NCBI RefSeq assembly: GCF_001678845.1
Contig: NZ_MAIQ01000009.1
Location: forward strand, 55,339 to 119,338
DNA: 64,000 nucleotides
Reading direction: 5' to 3'
Origin: Christensenella intestinihominis
Lineage (GTDB): Bacteria; Bacillota; Clostridia; Christensenellales; Christensenellaceae
Position 1 is the first letter of the stretch. Each line of letters starts with the position of its first letter. Below are positions 44,001 to 52,169 of the stretch, in pieces. The notes under the pieces are model-generated. The model had not been told where the DNA came from, searched no databases, and saw only the letters and a program-made list of their open reading frames with translations. Made by a program: the position numbers and the translations under genes.

Positions 44001-46231
44001 ATACCCAATGGGTATACACCGCGAATCATTATCCACAGTTAAACAAATTTGCATCGGCGGCAACTGGCGACTGGTATAACGCAGCAGAAGCCAATTTAGT
44101 GCGGGCATGTTCCCTTGCGTCCACTTCTACGGTCATGCTTAACACCTGGAGCGAAGGTTATGACTGGGATGACAACGGCGTGCGTACAGTGAACAAGGTG
44201 AGTTACGATCGGACGCTGGCGTCGACGGGAAAGCCGGATCACAAGGGAAATGAATATACATACGATACGGTGCGCGAGATCACATCGCCGTTTACGGCAA
44301 CGCCAAATGCAAGTTACGCCCATATGGTGGGCAGCGGCGCGCCCAGTATGTCGGGAACAACGCCGGTCACGAATACGGTGGTGATCGACAACACGGCAAA
44401 AACAGGAACAACGGAGAATCCGGGGATGGATTGGTACCGCATTTCGGCAACGAGCGGGGGGCAGACAGGATCGCGCCCCATCCGGCTGATCGGGTATATG
44501 GGTATCGAAGCGGGCACCAATCATACGTCGCATAACGGCGAAACCTACGATCATCGCCCGGACGTTGTACTGACTATGATGGATACCCTTACAGATAACC
44601 TTGTTGTGGGTTTGGACGACAGTGAGATCTGGTCGACCAGCAAACAGGGCGGCTATCCGGCCAGTAAAAAGTTTTGGGCTGTACCTACAACCCATATGGA
44701 AACAAATTTTTCAGCTTCGCGGGATGCATGGCTGTATACGGAGGTATGGCGTGCAAAACAGAACGCAGACGGAAGCTATGTGCAGGATACGGCCAATCAA
44801 TACGGGTATGTGGAAGGCACAAACAAGCTTGTGCCGGATATTTCAGTCAAAGTAACAGGTGTGGGCACGGGCAACGGGCTGACGCTGGACGAGCAGCGCT
44901 GGAACGGCGAGTTACCGCTTTACCCGGACACCAGTATACAAAGGAAATATATCGTTGCATATTATTGGATGCTTTCGGACGGCAGATATGCCACGGACTA
45001 TAAGATCATCACCATTGAGCCGGGCGAATATGACCTGAAACTGGATGTGTTGTCCATGCAGGCGGGATTGAAAACAGACCCAGTTAATGCCAGCAGCCTG
45101 TATATCGGGACGGGGATAGACAACGCGTTGGGACAGCCGGGATATACGCTGACCACGGGTACAGCCACGCACGCTGAAACACTGGATATCGGCTATACAA
45201 AAAACGTGGCGGCGGCGTGGAAAAAACTGAACGGGGATATTCTGGTCGTAAAGACGCAGGTAGACTTGTACGCCAACGACACGAATAAAACCCTCATGGG
45301 AACGGCGACGATCGCGGGCGACCTGCAAGCGGGAGATACCCTTACCATTCCCGTAAAATATTATTATTACGATAAGGAGTACGATTCGGCGCAGCAGGCG
45401 AACCGTGAGGTCATTAAGCAGGAAACGGTAAATGTGACCTATACAGTGGCGCAAGATGCGAATGGAGCGCTGTACCTGCGGTTCAACAAACTTGCAAACG
45501 TGCCGTCGGATGAAACCACATCGGCGACGGGCGGAACCAACGATCCGACAGGGATACCTGCCGCAGCTTTGGCATATATCAACGACATACAATTCAATAC
45601 GGAAATCACCCTGTGGGTGCGGAGCGGAATGGATTTTGAATTTATCAAAACAGATAAGGACGGCAATGCCTTTGGCGAGGGAGAAGCGACCTTCCAGTTA
45701 TATCGCTGTACCCATACCCACAACGCGTACTGCGGCGGGCTGGTGGATCCTGCCGCCTGCAACCACTACCACAAGATAGACGCGGGAGGGCACCCTATTC
45801 CAGGAGAGGACAATCACTCTGAGATTGCCAACAACGAAGCCGGGAACTGCTGGGCCGTGGAGGGAAGCAGCGTCCTGACTGCGACAACGGATGCGAATGG
45901 AAAAGTGCTGTTTGAAAAGCTTTCAAGCGGGGATTATATGCTAGCTGAGACAAGCACAAGGCCCGGCTGCCAGCTTCCTGCCGGCCAGTGGCTGATACAG
46001 GTTGATGCGGTAGCGGGAACTGTAACGATCAAAGCGCGGGGCGAAACGCCGCCGGCCTTTGCAACCGAAACATCGGGAGGGGTAACGATTCTTAAACTGC
46101 CGAATTACCCGAAAATGACCTTCCCGGCAACAGGGGGTATGGGAACGATCCTCTTTACGATCGGCGGCATTGCACTGGTGGGTGTGGCGGTTGCCCTTCT
46201 GGTGATAAATAAAAGAAAAAAGAAGAAATAA
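41075..46231 (+). CDS. Giant FPATG-anchored surface protein (probable pilus tip adhesin)
   Basis: This 1718-residue protein has a signal peptide (residues 1-34), then a Tyr/Asp/Glu-rich domain. A Cys/His-rich region follows (DCHCGLDGEA..., ECMCREMVE, PDCPLYG; about 270-340). A long Ser/Thr/Gly-rich adhesin part has GLUG-like repeats (such as GGFAGYIPRANGLQATNCYYD). Near the C-terminus come another Cys/His-rich insert (RCTHTHNAYCGGL) and a CnaB domain. The sorting signal FPATG at 1683-1687 is followed by a membrane helix and KRKKKK. Its size and place before the pilin gene suggest the tip protein. The ATG follows GTAAAGGAGAAATGGGA. Confidence 0.87.
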   Translation: MGMETGRKKISIKILSVVVAALMLAGLIVPAIAAIEWPTNIERFERYDPVYTEVVEVGTAKEDLKLPETLRAVVSLPQDVDTSAFLQAEPEADMSDGYEHYDYYYYGYVAPKNVAEIYAAGEKAIYSIYYADQDEPEKVGEVAYRVYGSIDGSENMWFACDEAGSITGAILDIPVTWEGGDYDKDSEGEYTFTASFSGYVYGKARPFAKITVGEQYGNNGGHDHKRDDHDNTNAEDTLPEEPIQKPEEAENGLVYHDCHCGLDGEAIDADNFPWAHQEDCVHYSPVECMCREMVEMEVEDIDCCSGDVTGTHTELVPGGFTHIHDPSNPDCPLYGRDTVEIIKLSTGEKSVMGKDDAERIVAAQEATEAAETTNSEPTELTSSLDGENVTTYENETDVDTLDRKSSEAGSPAAENGFPSDESADSRAAAEQVKVEAGVLYPALGKIEIVEGSEKFGNSYDAKMELLSINGGGANDVAGDNAMIAATPTSGNMDYTSTVSTMTIPGSWKDYVNTLWINKAFNKFAWKTQAETSVTAYWNWDGTVASVSPTATITPASNPNCIPSPTSGIWYVYSVQQLRYALLNFTSGQTIKVQKALNFNGNMYNWGQINTGNKALILNGSNVGFFNLGSTNTANGNRSGFIYATPSDPNAVSQYNYCTFHSPKIINTADITSSCSIFKNTRMTSGKMLRTYTGLLYGTLQVFPYNVQPSATNEWVFTNCVTAESYIYAYDHVTSIFGAVSNVKNSYSVNNLVCSTGGHSGGFASCAGIVGGLGARECFVSNIEFYGTVQLATFASVSYESIIDNCYASGKMEGFADIYGFFGTAPISDRPSIITNCYSTMLVGLRSEAKRLGGFVGTTLEWGTYNTPVTVRDCYAAGEVGNFTTDINQAASAPFYTGGFAGYIPRANGLQATNCYYDKQTTAMREVATGVTNAWPGVTGVLTTASQTSGGQRINGLTDDPTAAGAGTLGFTGFSDNTQWVYTANHYPQLNKFASAATGDWYNAAEANLVRACSLASTSTVMLNTWSEGYDWDDNGVRTVNKVSYDRTLASTGKPDHKGNEYTYDTVREITSPFTATPNASYAHMVGSGAPSMSGTTPVTNTVVIDNTAKTGTTENPGMDWYRISATSGGQTGSRPIRLIGYMGIEAGTNHTSHNGETYDHRPDVVLTMMDTLTDNLVVGLDDSEIWSTSKQGGYPASKKFWAVPTTHMETNFSASRDAWLYTEVWRAKQNADGSYVQDTANQYGYVEGTNKLVPDISVKVTGVGTGNGLTLDEQRWNGELPLYPDTSIQRKYIVAYYWMLSDGRYATDYKIITIEPGEYDLKLDVLSMQAGLKTDPVNASSLYIGTGIDNALGQPGYTLTTGTATHAETLDIGYTKNVAAAWKKLNGDILVVKTQVDLYANDTNKTLMGTATIAGDLQAGDTLTIPVKYYYYDKEYDSAQQANREVIKQETVNVTYTVAQDANGALYLRFNKLANVPSDETTSATGGTNDPTGIPAAALAYINDIQFNTEITLWVRSGMDFEFIKTDKDGNAFGEGEATFQLYRCTHTHNAYCGGLVDPAACNHYHKIDAGGHPIPGEDNHSEIANNEAGNCWAVEGSSVLTATTDANGKVLFEKLSSGDYMLAETSTRPGCQLPAGQWLIQVDAVAGTVTIKARGETPPAFATETSGGVTILKLPNYPKMTFPATGGMGTILFTIGGIALVGVAVALLVINKRKKKK

Positions 46232-46309
46232 TACACGCTGCAACAGCGGACGTGTTGCGCGCCGCTGATGATATAAAAAATAACAATCATTGAGATAAGG
46301 AGAGAACTT

Positions 46310-47908
46310 ATGAAACAGAAATCTGTAAAAATTGGTGTGATGCTGGTCGTGGTGCTGATGATCCTAGCCATGTTCTCGACCGTGGCGCTTGCGGACAACA
46401 CCGCGTTGCCTCCGGCAACGGGAAATCTGACCATACATAAGTATATTATGGATGACGTGTCGCAAGCCGCTCTGCCCAACGACGGCAACCCGGCGGGAAC
46501 CGGCACGAACCCGGCGGTACCTGCCTCGGCCAAGCCGTTGAACGGTATTACGTTTAATTTGTATAAAATAACGCCTAACCCTGCTACCGGCGCGCTTCCG
46601 GGGGAGGGCCCTTACACGCTTTCGGGAACGACGTTGACAGACGGTGCGGGCGCGAGCTTTACTGTTGCGGCTGCGGCAACGCCCAGTATTACCACGGCAG
46701 GCGGTACACTTGAAAACCCTGCGGGCGAAGCGACAGCGAGCAACCTGCCACAAGGATATTATCTGGTGGTAGAGCAGACCAGCGCGCTGGTTGCTTCCCC
46801 GGCAGATCCGTTTGTGGTTGCCGTTCCCATGACCAACCCGAATGGTGAAGGCTGGATTCAAAACGTACACGTTTACCCCAAAAATGAAGATATTTCGGTT
46901 GAAAAGAAACCTACGACCACTACGTCGGTTGCAATCGGCAGCACAATGAGTTTTGAGATTATTTCGTCCATTCCAACCGGAATCTATTCCACGATTCCGA
47001 CAGAGGACGCAAAAATCAAATACAGCGTGACAGATACGCTGGATTCCGCGCTGACGCTGAACGCGGCAAGCATTAAAGTGTACGGGCTCACCACAAAAAC
47101 GGGTGTAGGCGTTCTGATTCCCTCTTCCAATTACACAGTGTCCGGAAGCTTTACAGTCGCAATGAACGCAACCGGCCGAAAATTGTTGCATGACAATGGA
47201 TACAAGTTCCTGTCCATCAAATTTGATACGGTTGTCAACGAAGGAATTCTATCCAAGCCGAACCAGACGGTGGAGAATAAGGCGCAGGTAGATTTTACCA
47301 ACAAATTCGGAGAGGATAAGAGCAAAGAAAGCGATCCCGTGAAGGTACACACTGCTTCGGTCGATCTTACAAAGGAAGATGCTTCCACAGCGGCGAAACT
47401 GGCCGGAGCAGAGTTCCAAATATCGTCCAGCCTTGCTAACGCGCAAAATGGAGTGTATTTGAAAAAACTGCCTTCGTCTCATCCGACGAGGCCAAATGGC
47501 ATCGTAGACCAGGGCGACCCGGACTATGCGTCCGCACAGCCGTGGATTGCGACGAGCGCAGTGACGACCGGTATTGCCAGCTTTGACGGGCTCAAAGATT
47601 ACACCTCAACGTTTTTACCGGACGGCACAGAGAACAAGACATATTTATCGTATTATATTGTTGAAACAAAGGCGCCCACAGGTTACAACTTACTGGACGC
47701 ACCCATTACCGTTACATTTTCCGAGACGAACTCTACGGAAACGAACAGCTACACGATCGCCTCAACCGTAAAGGATACAAACAAGTTCACATTGCCCAAG
47801 ACAGGCGGCATGGGGACAATCCTGTTTACGGTCGGCGGGATCGCGATCATAGGGATTGCCGTTATTTTGATCGCCACCTCGAAAAAGAAGAAACAATCGG
47901 CAAAATAA
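46310..47908 (+). CDS. Major pilin, SpaH/EbpB-like, LPKTG-anchored
   Basis: This 532-residue pilin has a signal peptide ending in TVALA and the pilin motif YPK at about 189-191 in GWIQNVHVYPKNEDISVEKKP; its Lys forms the inter-subunit bond in polymerised pili. A D2-type CnaB-like middle domain follows, then a second CnaB part with an E-box-like YYIVETKAPTGYNLLDAPI. The sorting signal LPKTG lies at 495-499, followed by a membrane helix and KKKK. This is the classical sortase-assembled shaft pilin. The ATG follows GATAAGGAGAGAACTT. The C-terminal anchor is nearly identical in layout to that of the giant protein (TGGMGTILFT shared). Confidence 0.95.
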   Translation: MKQKSVKIGVMLVVVLMILAMFSTVALADNTALPPATGNLTIHKYIMDDVSQAALPNDGNPAGTGTNPAVPASAKPLNGITFNLYKITPNPATGALPGEGPYTLSGTTLTDGAGASFTVAAAATPSITTAGGTLENPAGEATASNLPQGYYLVVEQTSALVASPADPFVVAVPMTNPNGEGWIQNVHVYPKNEDISVEKKPTTTTSVAIGSTMSFEIISSIPTGIYSTIPTEDAKIKYSVTDTLDSALTLNAASIKVYGLTTKTGVGVLIPSSNYTVSGSFTVAMNATGRKLLHDNGYKFLSIKFDTVVNEGILSKPNQTVENKAQVDFTNKFGEDKSKESDPVKVHTASVDLTKEDASTAAKLAGAEFQISSSLANAQNGVYLKKLPSSHPTRPNGIVDQGDPDYASAQPWIATSAVTTGIASFDGLKDYTSTFLPDGTENKTYLSYYIVETKAPTGYNLLDAPITVTFSETNSTETNSYTIASTVKDTNKFTLPKTGGMGTILFTVGGIAIIGIAVILIATSKKKKQSAK

Positions 47909-47935
47909 GGGAAAACGATCCGAAGATTGTAAGGC

Positions 47936-47964
47936 GCAGGGGAGAGGAAGCTCCTCTCCCCTGC
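47936..47964 (+). promoter_or_regulatory. Strong intercistronic hairpin between pilin and sortase
   Basis: GCAGGGGAGAGGA (47936-47948) pairs perfectly with TCCTCTCCCCTGC (47952-47964) with a loop of three. No T-run follows, so it is likely an mRNA stabiliser or processing barrier protecting pilin mRNA, or a partial attenuator. Confidence 0.65.
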
Positions 47965-47989
47965 TATTATAAATGGAAAGTAGGGCAGG

Positions 47990-48859
47990 ATGAAACGAAG
48001 CGTTATTATTATCTTTATCATGCTGGCGGGTTTGGGCGTACTGGCGTACCCGACTATCAGCAATTACCTGTCTGAAAAAAACGGTTCTTATGCAATCGCA
48101 ACATATGAGGAAGCCGTTGCAAACGAGGATGAACAAGCGATCCAAGCGGCATGGGACGAAGCGGTCAGATACAACGAGAGTCTGTCCGGTCAGCCTGTGC
48201 ACGATCCGTTTCTGGAAGGCACCGGAATGGCGATGCAGGATAACTATAACGAGGTTTTGAAGCTGAACGATACAATGGGATATGTGGAAATCCCGAAAAT
48301 ATCCGTAAATTTACCTATATACCACGGAACGGCAGACGAAGTGCTGCAAAAAGGCGTAGGACATCTGGAGGGGTCGTCTATACCCGTAGGCGGAGAGGGA
48401 ACGCATAGTGTATTGACCGGACATACCGGGCTGACACACGCGAAGATTTTTACGGATTTAACTGAGCTGGGAAAAGACGACCTGTTTTATGTCCATGTGT
48501 TGAACCAAACGCTGGCGTACCGGGTCGATCAGATAAAGGTTATAGAGCCGGAAAACACGGATGATCTGCGGCGCGTGGATGGTATGGATTACTGTACACT
48601 TTTGACCTGTACGCCCTACGCCGTCAATTCTCATCGGCTGTTGGTGCGCGGGGTGCGTACAGAATATATCCCGGAAGAGAAAGAGGCGATCACTCCGGTT
48701 TCTTCGGGGACAGATGAGGACAGAATCGTGCTGATCGTGGCCGTGATTGCTACGGCCGTGATGGTCGCAGTCGTGATCTTCGCGCTGCACATACATCGGC
48801 GCAGGATGGAAAAACAGGAACGGATCAGGCGTATGCGGCAGGAGATCGGAAAATGGTAA
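47990..48859 (+). CDS. Class C (pilin-polymerising) sortase, first copy
   Basis: This 289-residue enzyme joins pilin subunits through their YPK lysines. It has an N-terminal membrane helix, GYVEIPKISVNLPIYHG, the catalytic His in LTGHTG, the catalytic Cys in TLLTCTPY and the Arg in SHRLLVRG. A C-terminal membrane helix (LIVAVIATAVMVAVVIFAL) is typical of class C. The gene follows the pilin gene and overlaps the second sortase by seven bases. The ATG is preceded by GTAGGGCAGG. Confidence 0.93.
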   Translation: MKRSVIIIFIMLAGLGVLAYPTISNYLSEKNGSYAIATYEEAVANEDEQAIQAAWDEAVRYNESLSGQPVHDPFLEGTGMAMQDNYNEVLKLNDTMGYVEIPKISVNLPIYHGTADEVLQKGVGHLEGSSIPVGGEGTHSVLTGHTGLTHAKIFTDLTELGKDDLFYVHVLNQTLAYRVDQIKVIEPENTDDLRRVDGMDYCTLLTCTPYAVNSHRLLVRGVRTEYIPEEKEAITPVSSGTDEDRIVLIVAVIATAVMVAVVIFALHIHRRRMEKQERIRRMRQEIGKW

Positions 48860-49605
48860 GACGCAGGATCGTGACCATCATATCGATAGTGTGTATTGTA
48901 TTGGGGATTGGCGTAATCTCTTTTCCCCATATAGAACAATGGCTCTACTCGAGAAACGCGGACCGATCCGCTATGCAGTTTGATGAATGGCGGGAGGAAA
49001 TGTGGGAACAGGCAGGATCGCAGGAGCCACAGCCCGGTGAAGCAATCAACTATGAGACGCCTGAAGAAGCGCCGTATCTATCGGAGCTGTATGGAGAAAT
49101 GCAAAAGTACAATGAGAGTCTGTACAGGAATGGACAAGCGGAGTTCAAGGATGCATGGAGCTACCAGTCGAAAAGCTTTGATCTGACGCAATGGGGGTTT
49201 GACGATCAGATGATTGGATATATCCATATCCCCCGTATGGACGTTAGGTTGCCGCTTTATCTTGGCGCGACTGAGAAGCACATGAAACTGGGCGCGGTAC
49301 ATTTGACGGAAACCAGTTTGCCCATCGGTGGCAAGAATACGAACTGTGTCATCGCGGGACACCGAGGCTATCATGGGGCAGCCATGTTCCGCGACATTGA
49401 GGAACTGCGAATAGGGGACGAGATATATATCCACAATCCGTGGGAAACGCTTGTCTACCGTGTGTGTGAACTGAAAGTAATCGCCCCGGACGAGACGGGC
49501 GAAGTCATGATACAGCCGGGTAGGGATTTGGTGACGCTGATTACCTGCCATCCCTATCGGCATAATTACCAGAGATATGTAGTCTATGCCGAACGGATCG
49601 GCTAA
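48853..49605 (+). CDS. Class C-like sortase, second copy
   Basis: This 250-residue sortase has one N-terminal membrane helix, GYIHIPRMDVRLPLYLG, the catalytic His in IAGHRG, the Cys in TLITCHPY and the Arg in YQRYVVYAER. It lacks the C-terminal helix of the first sortase. Two different sortases in one operon suggest division of labour, for example polymerisation against tip addition or wall anchoring. Its start overlaps the first sortase gene. Confidence 0.9.
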   Translation: MVRRRIVTIISIVCIVLGIGVISFPHIEQWLYSRNADRSAMQFDEWREEMWEQAGSQEPQPGEAINYETPEEAPYLSELYGEMQKYNESLYRNGQAEFKDAWSYQSKSFDLTQWGFDDQMIGYIHIPRMDVRLPLYLGATEKHMKLGAVHLTETSLPIGGKNTNCVIAGHRGYHGAAMFRDIEELRIGDEIYIHNPWETLVYRVCELKVIAPDETGEVMIQPGRDLVTLITCHPYRHNYQRYVVYAERIG

Positions 49606-49622
49606 CTGAAGGAGGCAAATAC

Positions 49623-51356
49623 ATGAAAAGAAAACGGACGTTATCCGTGGTGGTATGCGCGGCTCTTGCGTTGGGGGTATTCCTTTCATTGGTCGTGGTC
49701 GGCGCGGCGGAGCCGGAATGCACCTGCAAGATAACGGTGCATGGCTCTAACTGTCCATTATCTGCCTGCACCTGTGGGCAATTAGAACACGAAGAGAGTT
49801 GTCCGCTTTACGGACAACCTGATGAACTGACACATTGCGGCTGCGCTGCGGATACGCATGCGGAAGGCTGCCCACTCTATGAAGCAAAAGAAGCATTCGT
49901 AGAAAACGAAACGCTGGAAGCAACAATACTGCCGGAACCTGAAACGGAAATACCACAGCAGCCGGAGCCGCACGAAAGTTCTGAGGCTTTTCCTGCGCCG
50001 GGCCAAACGCCGAAGCCAACGCTGAGCGAAGCGCCCGAGACAGAAACATATCTTTTGGTTTATTCTCTGCACGCAGACGATAAGGGCGAATTATCCTTCA
50101 CAGAAGCAACAGTAGCGAAAGGAGAAGCGATAGGCGTAGAAAATATCCCTTTACTGTCGCTTCCTGAAGGGTACAAACTCGAAGCATATATCATCGACGC
50201 AGAAGCGTATTCGGCCAGCCAGCTTGCGGAGTTTGTTCCGGAAGCGGATGTTATGATAGAAGTACGCACAGTAGAGATTGATCCGATCGAGGAAGAAGAC
50301 CCTGCCATTGAGGATCCGGAGGAGGGCGATACTACCGATTGGGAATATCCTCCCGGCTGGGCGGGCAGCGGACAAAAATATATTAAGGGAAATCTGCTTG
50401 CGGCTTCCGAGTGCAAGACGCTGGATATAGCCCTTGCGGGGCATATTGCGCAAGTCATGGATGTTGTGGGAATTACCAATAGCGGAAGGATACGGGAAGA
50501 TCCGAAGAATCTTTGCGCTGTATTCGCGGCGTATGCAGCACTGAGCGGACAGACGGAGGACTTTCCCTATGGCTTGACGATAGAGACGAAAGAAGATGCG
50601 GAGATATTGAGGAACGTTTATTGGAGCATGACGCAGGTGGTGGGGGTTTCCAACACCAAGGGCGAGACCATAAGCGTCCGGCGGCTTGGTATTTCCGAAG
50701 CGACGGACGTTCTCAAAATGAGCGGCACACAAGCGGAACAGGCGCAGGCGCTCATAACGGAAAGCAATAAGGCAAAAATAAATGAGCTTCTTGAAGGCAG
50801 TATCCTCACTGCTCTTACGGATGAGGAATTTACTGCAATAGAGGAACGGTTGCCTGCCGGCATCTCATCTGAACGCAGAGCGGTACTCACGGCTGCGCTG
50901 GCCCTTGAAGGAAAAGTCGAGTATTTCTGGGGCGGTAAAAGTTACTATGTTGGCTGGGATGACCGTTGGGGCGAAATGCGGAGGGTAACCGACATAGGTA
51001 GTTCAACTTATGGCACGGCGCGTCCGATGGGGATGGACTGTTCGGGATTCGTTTCGTGGGCGTTCATCAACGCGGCGGGAGATAAATCCACGTTGCCCTA
51101 CGTTGGCAATGGCACGGCAAACCAGTATTTGAATTCAAAAGCCATTGCATGGAACAAGGTGCAGCCGGGAGATCTGTTGTTTTACAAAACTCCGTCAGCC
51201 CAAGGGACAAATCATGTGGGGATTGTTTTATCTGTGAACAGCGACGGTACGCCGAAAGAGGTCATCCACTGTTCTTCCTCGAAAAACGGCGTGGTGGTAA
51301 CGGATGCGGTTGGCTTCAATCTGGCCAGAAGGCCGTATCTGTATAACGAGCAATAA
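49623..51356 (+). CDS. Secreted NlpC/P60 protein with Cys-rich N-terminus
   Basis: This 577-residue exported protein has a signal peptide ending near residue 28. Two Cys/His modules follow (CTCKITVHGSNCPL and HCGCAADTHAEGCPLY, with CTCGQLEHEESCPLYG between). A Pro/Glu linker, a helical region and a C-terminal NlpC/P60 peptidase domain complete it, with MDCSGFVSW (Cys), NHVGIVL (His) and VIHCSSS. It should cut peptide bridges in the wall, perhaps to let the pilus pass or to attach it. It has no LPXTG signal. The Cys modules recur in the giant adhesin of the same operon. The ATG follows GAAGGAGGCAAATAC. Confidence 0.9.
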   Translation: MKRKRTLSVVVCAALALGVFLSLVVVGAAEPECTCKITVHGSNCPLSACTCGQLEHEESCPLYGQPDELTHCGCAADTHAEGCPLYEAKEAFVENETLEATILPEPETEIPQQPEPHESSEAFPAPGQTPKPTLSEAPETETYLLVYSLHADDKGELSFTEATVAKGEAIGVENIPLLSLPEGYKLEAYIIDAEAYSASQLAEFVPEADVMIEVRTVEIDPIEEEDPAIEDPEEGDTTDWEYPPGWAGSGQKYIKGNLLAASECKTLDIALAGHIAQVMDVVGITNSGRIREDPKNLCAVFAAYAALSGQTEDFPYGLTIETKEDAEILRNVYWSMTQVVGVSNTKGETISVRRLGISEATDVLKMSGTQAEQAQALITESNKAKINELLEGSILTALTDEEFTAIEERLPAGISSERRAVLTAALALEGKVEYFWGGKSYYVGWDDRWGEMRRVTDIGSSTYGTARPMGMDCSGFVSWAFINAAGDKSTLPYVGNGTANQYLNSKAIAWNKVQPGDLLFYKTPSAQGTNHVGIVLSVNSDGTPKEVIHCSSSKNGVVVTDAVGFNLARRPYLYNEQ

Positions 51357-51418
51357 GCATATATTTCTCTGACGCCGTAAAGCGATACCTTCAGATAGTT
51401 GGCAGGGGGGGAGCAGTG

Positions 51419-52072
51419 ATGCAAACTACCAATATGGATAAACTGCAAGGGCTGTATGAACGCCAGCTCCAATGCCTGTGCGATATGATGGAATTCCGAG
51501 ATTTGGAAACAGGAGGGCATCTGCGCAGAATATCTGACATAGTGAACCTCTTATTGGGATCGGCAAAACGACATTGCGCGTGGGCAGCGAGGATATCCAG
51601 CGCACAGATTGTAAAAATTACGAGGGCGTCCATGCTTCACGACATTGGAAAGATTTCTATGCCGGATAGTATTCTGCATAAGCCTGAGAAATTGACGCCG
51701 GAAGAGCGTGCAATCATGCAAACACATTGTGAAAAAGGAGCAAAGCTGCTTGAACAGCTGCGGTATATAGAGGTGCTGCAGGATGAGGAAATGTACAGGT
51801 TTTGCAGGGAGATTTGTCTGTATCACCACGAACGGTGGAACGGAGAGGGGTATTCCTTTGGGCTCATACGGGATAGTATTCCTTTTTGGGCGCACATAAC
51901 CGCGTTGGCGGATGTTTACGATGCGCTGATGAGCAAACGTGTTTACAGAAACGCTTTGCCATATCAGGATACGATCAATATGATCAACGCTGGAGATTGC
52001 GGCTCGTTTTGTCCTGATCTCCTTACGTGTCTGAAAGAGACCGCGCCACGGCTAAAGCGTCTTTATGATTAG
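51419..52072 (+). CDS. HD-GYP-like domain protein
   Basis: This 217-residue cytoplasmic protein has the HD motif HDIGKISMPD and a downstream CLYHHERWNGEGYSFGL, a variant of HHERWDGxGYPxGL with Asp changed to Asn and Pro to Ser. HD-GYP enzymes hydrolyse cyclic di-GMP; the altered GYP loop leaves catalysis uncertain. EKLTPEERAIMQTH and ITALADVYDAL are also family features. It follows the NlpC gene in the same direction with GGGGGAGCAGTG upstream, so it may tie the pilus locus to second-messenger signals. Confidence 0.82.
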   Translation: MQTTNMDKLQGLYERQLQCLCDMMEFRDLETGGHLRRISDIVNLLLGSAKRHCAWAARISSAQIVKITRASMLHDIGKISMPDSILHKPEKLTPEERAIMQTHCEKGAKLLEQLRYIEVLQDEEMYRFCREICLYHHERWNGEGYSFGLIRDSIPFWAHITALADVYDALMSKRVYRNALPYQDTINMINAGDCGSFCPDLLTCLKETAPRLKRLYD

Positions 52073-52169
52073 CGGCTGGACAGCGGAAGGGGCATGAGCA
52101 TGAACATTATCCAATCAACCAGTCGGCTTTGAGCAACGGTGAATTGCAGTAAACAAAACGGATTGAACA

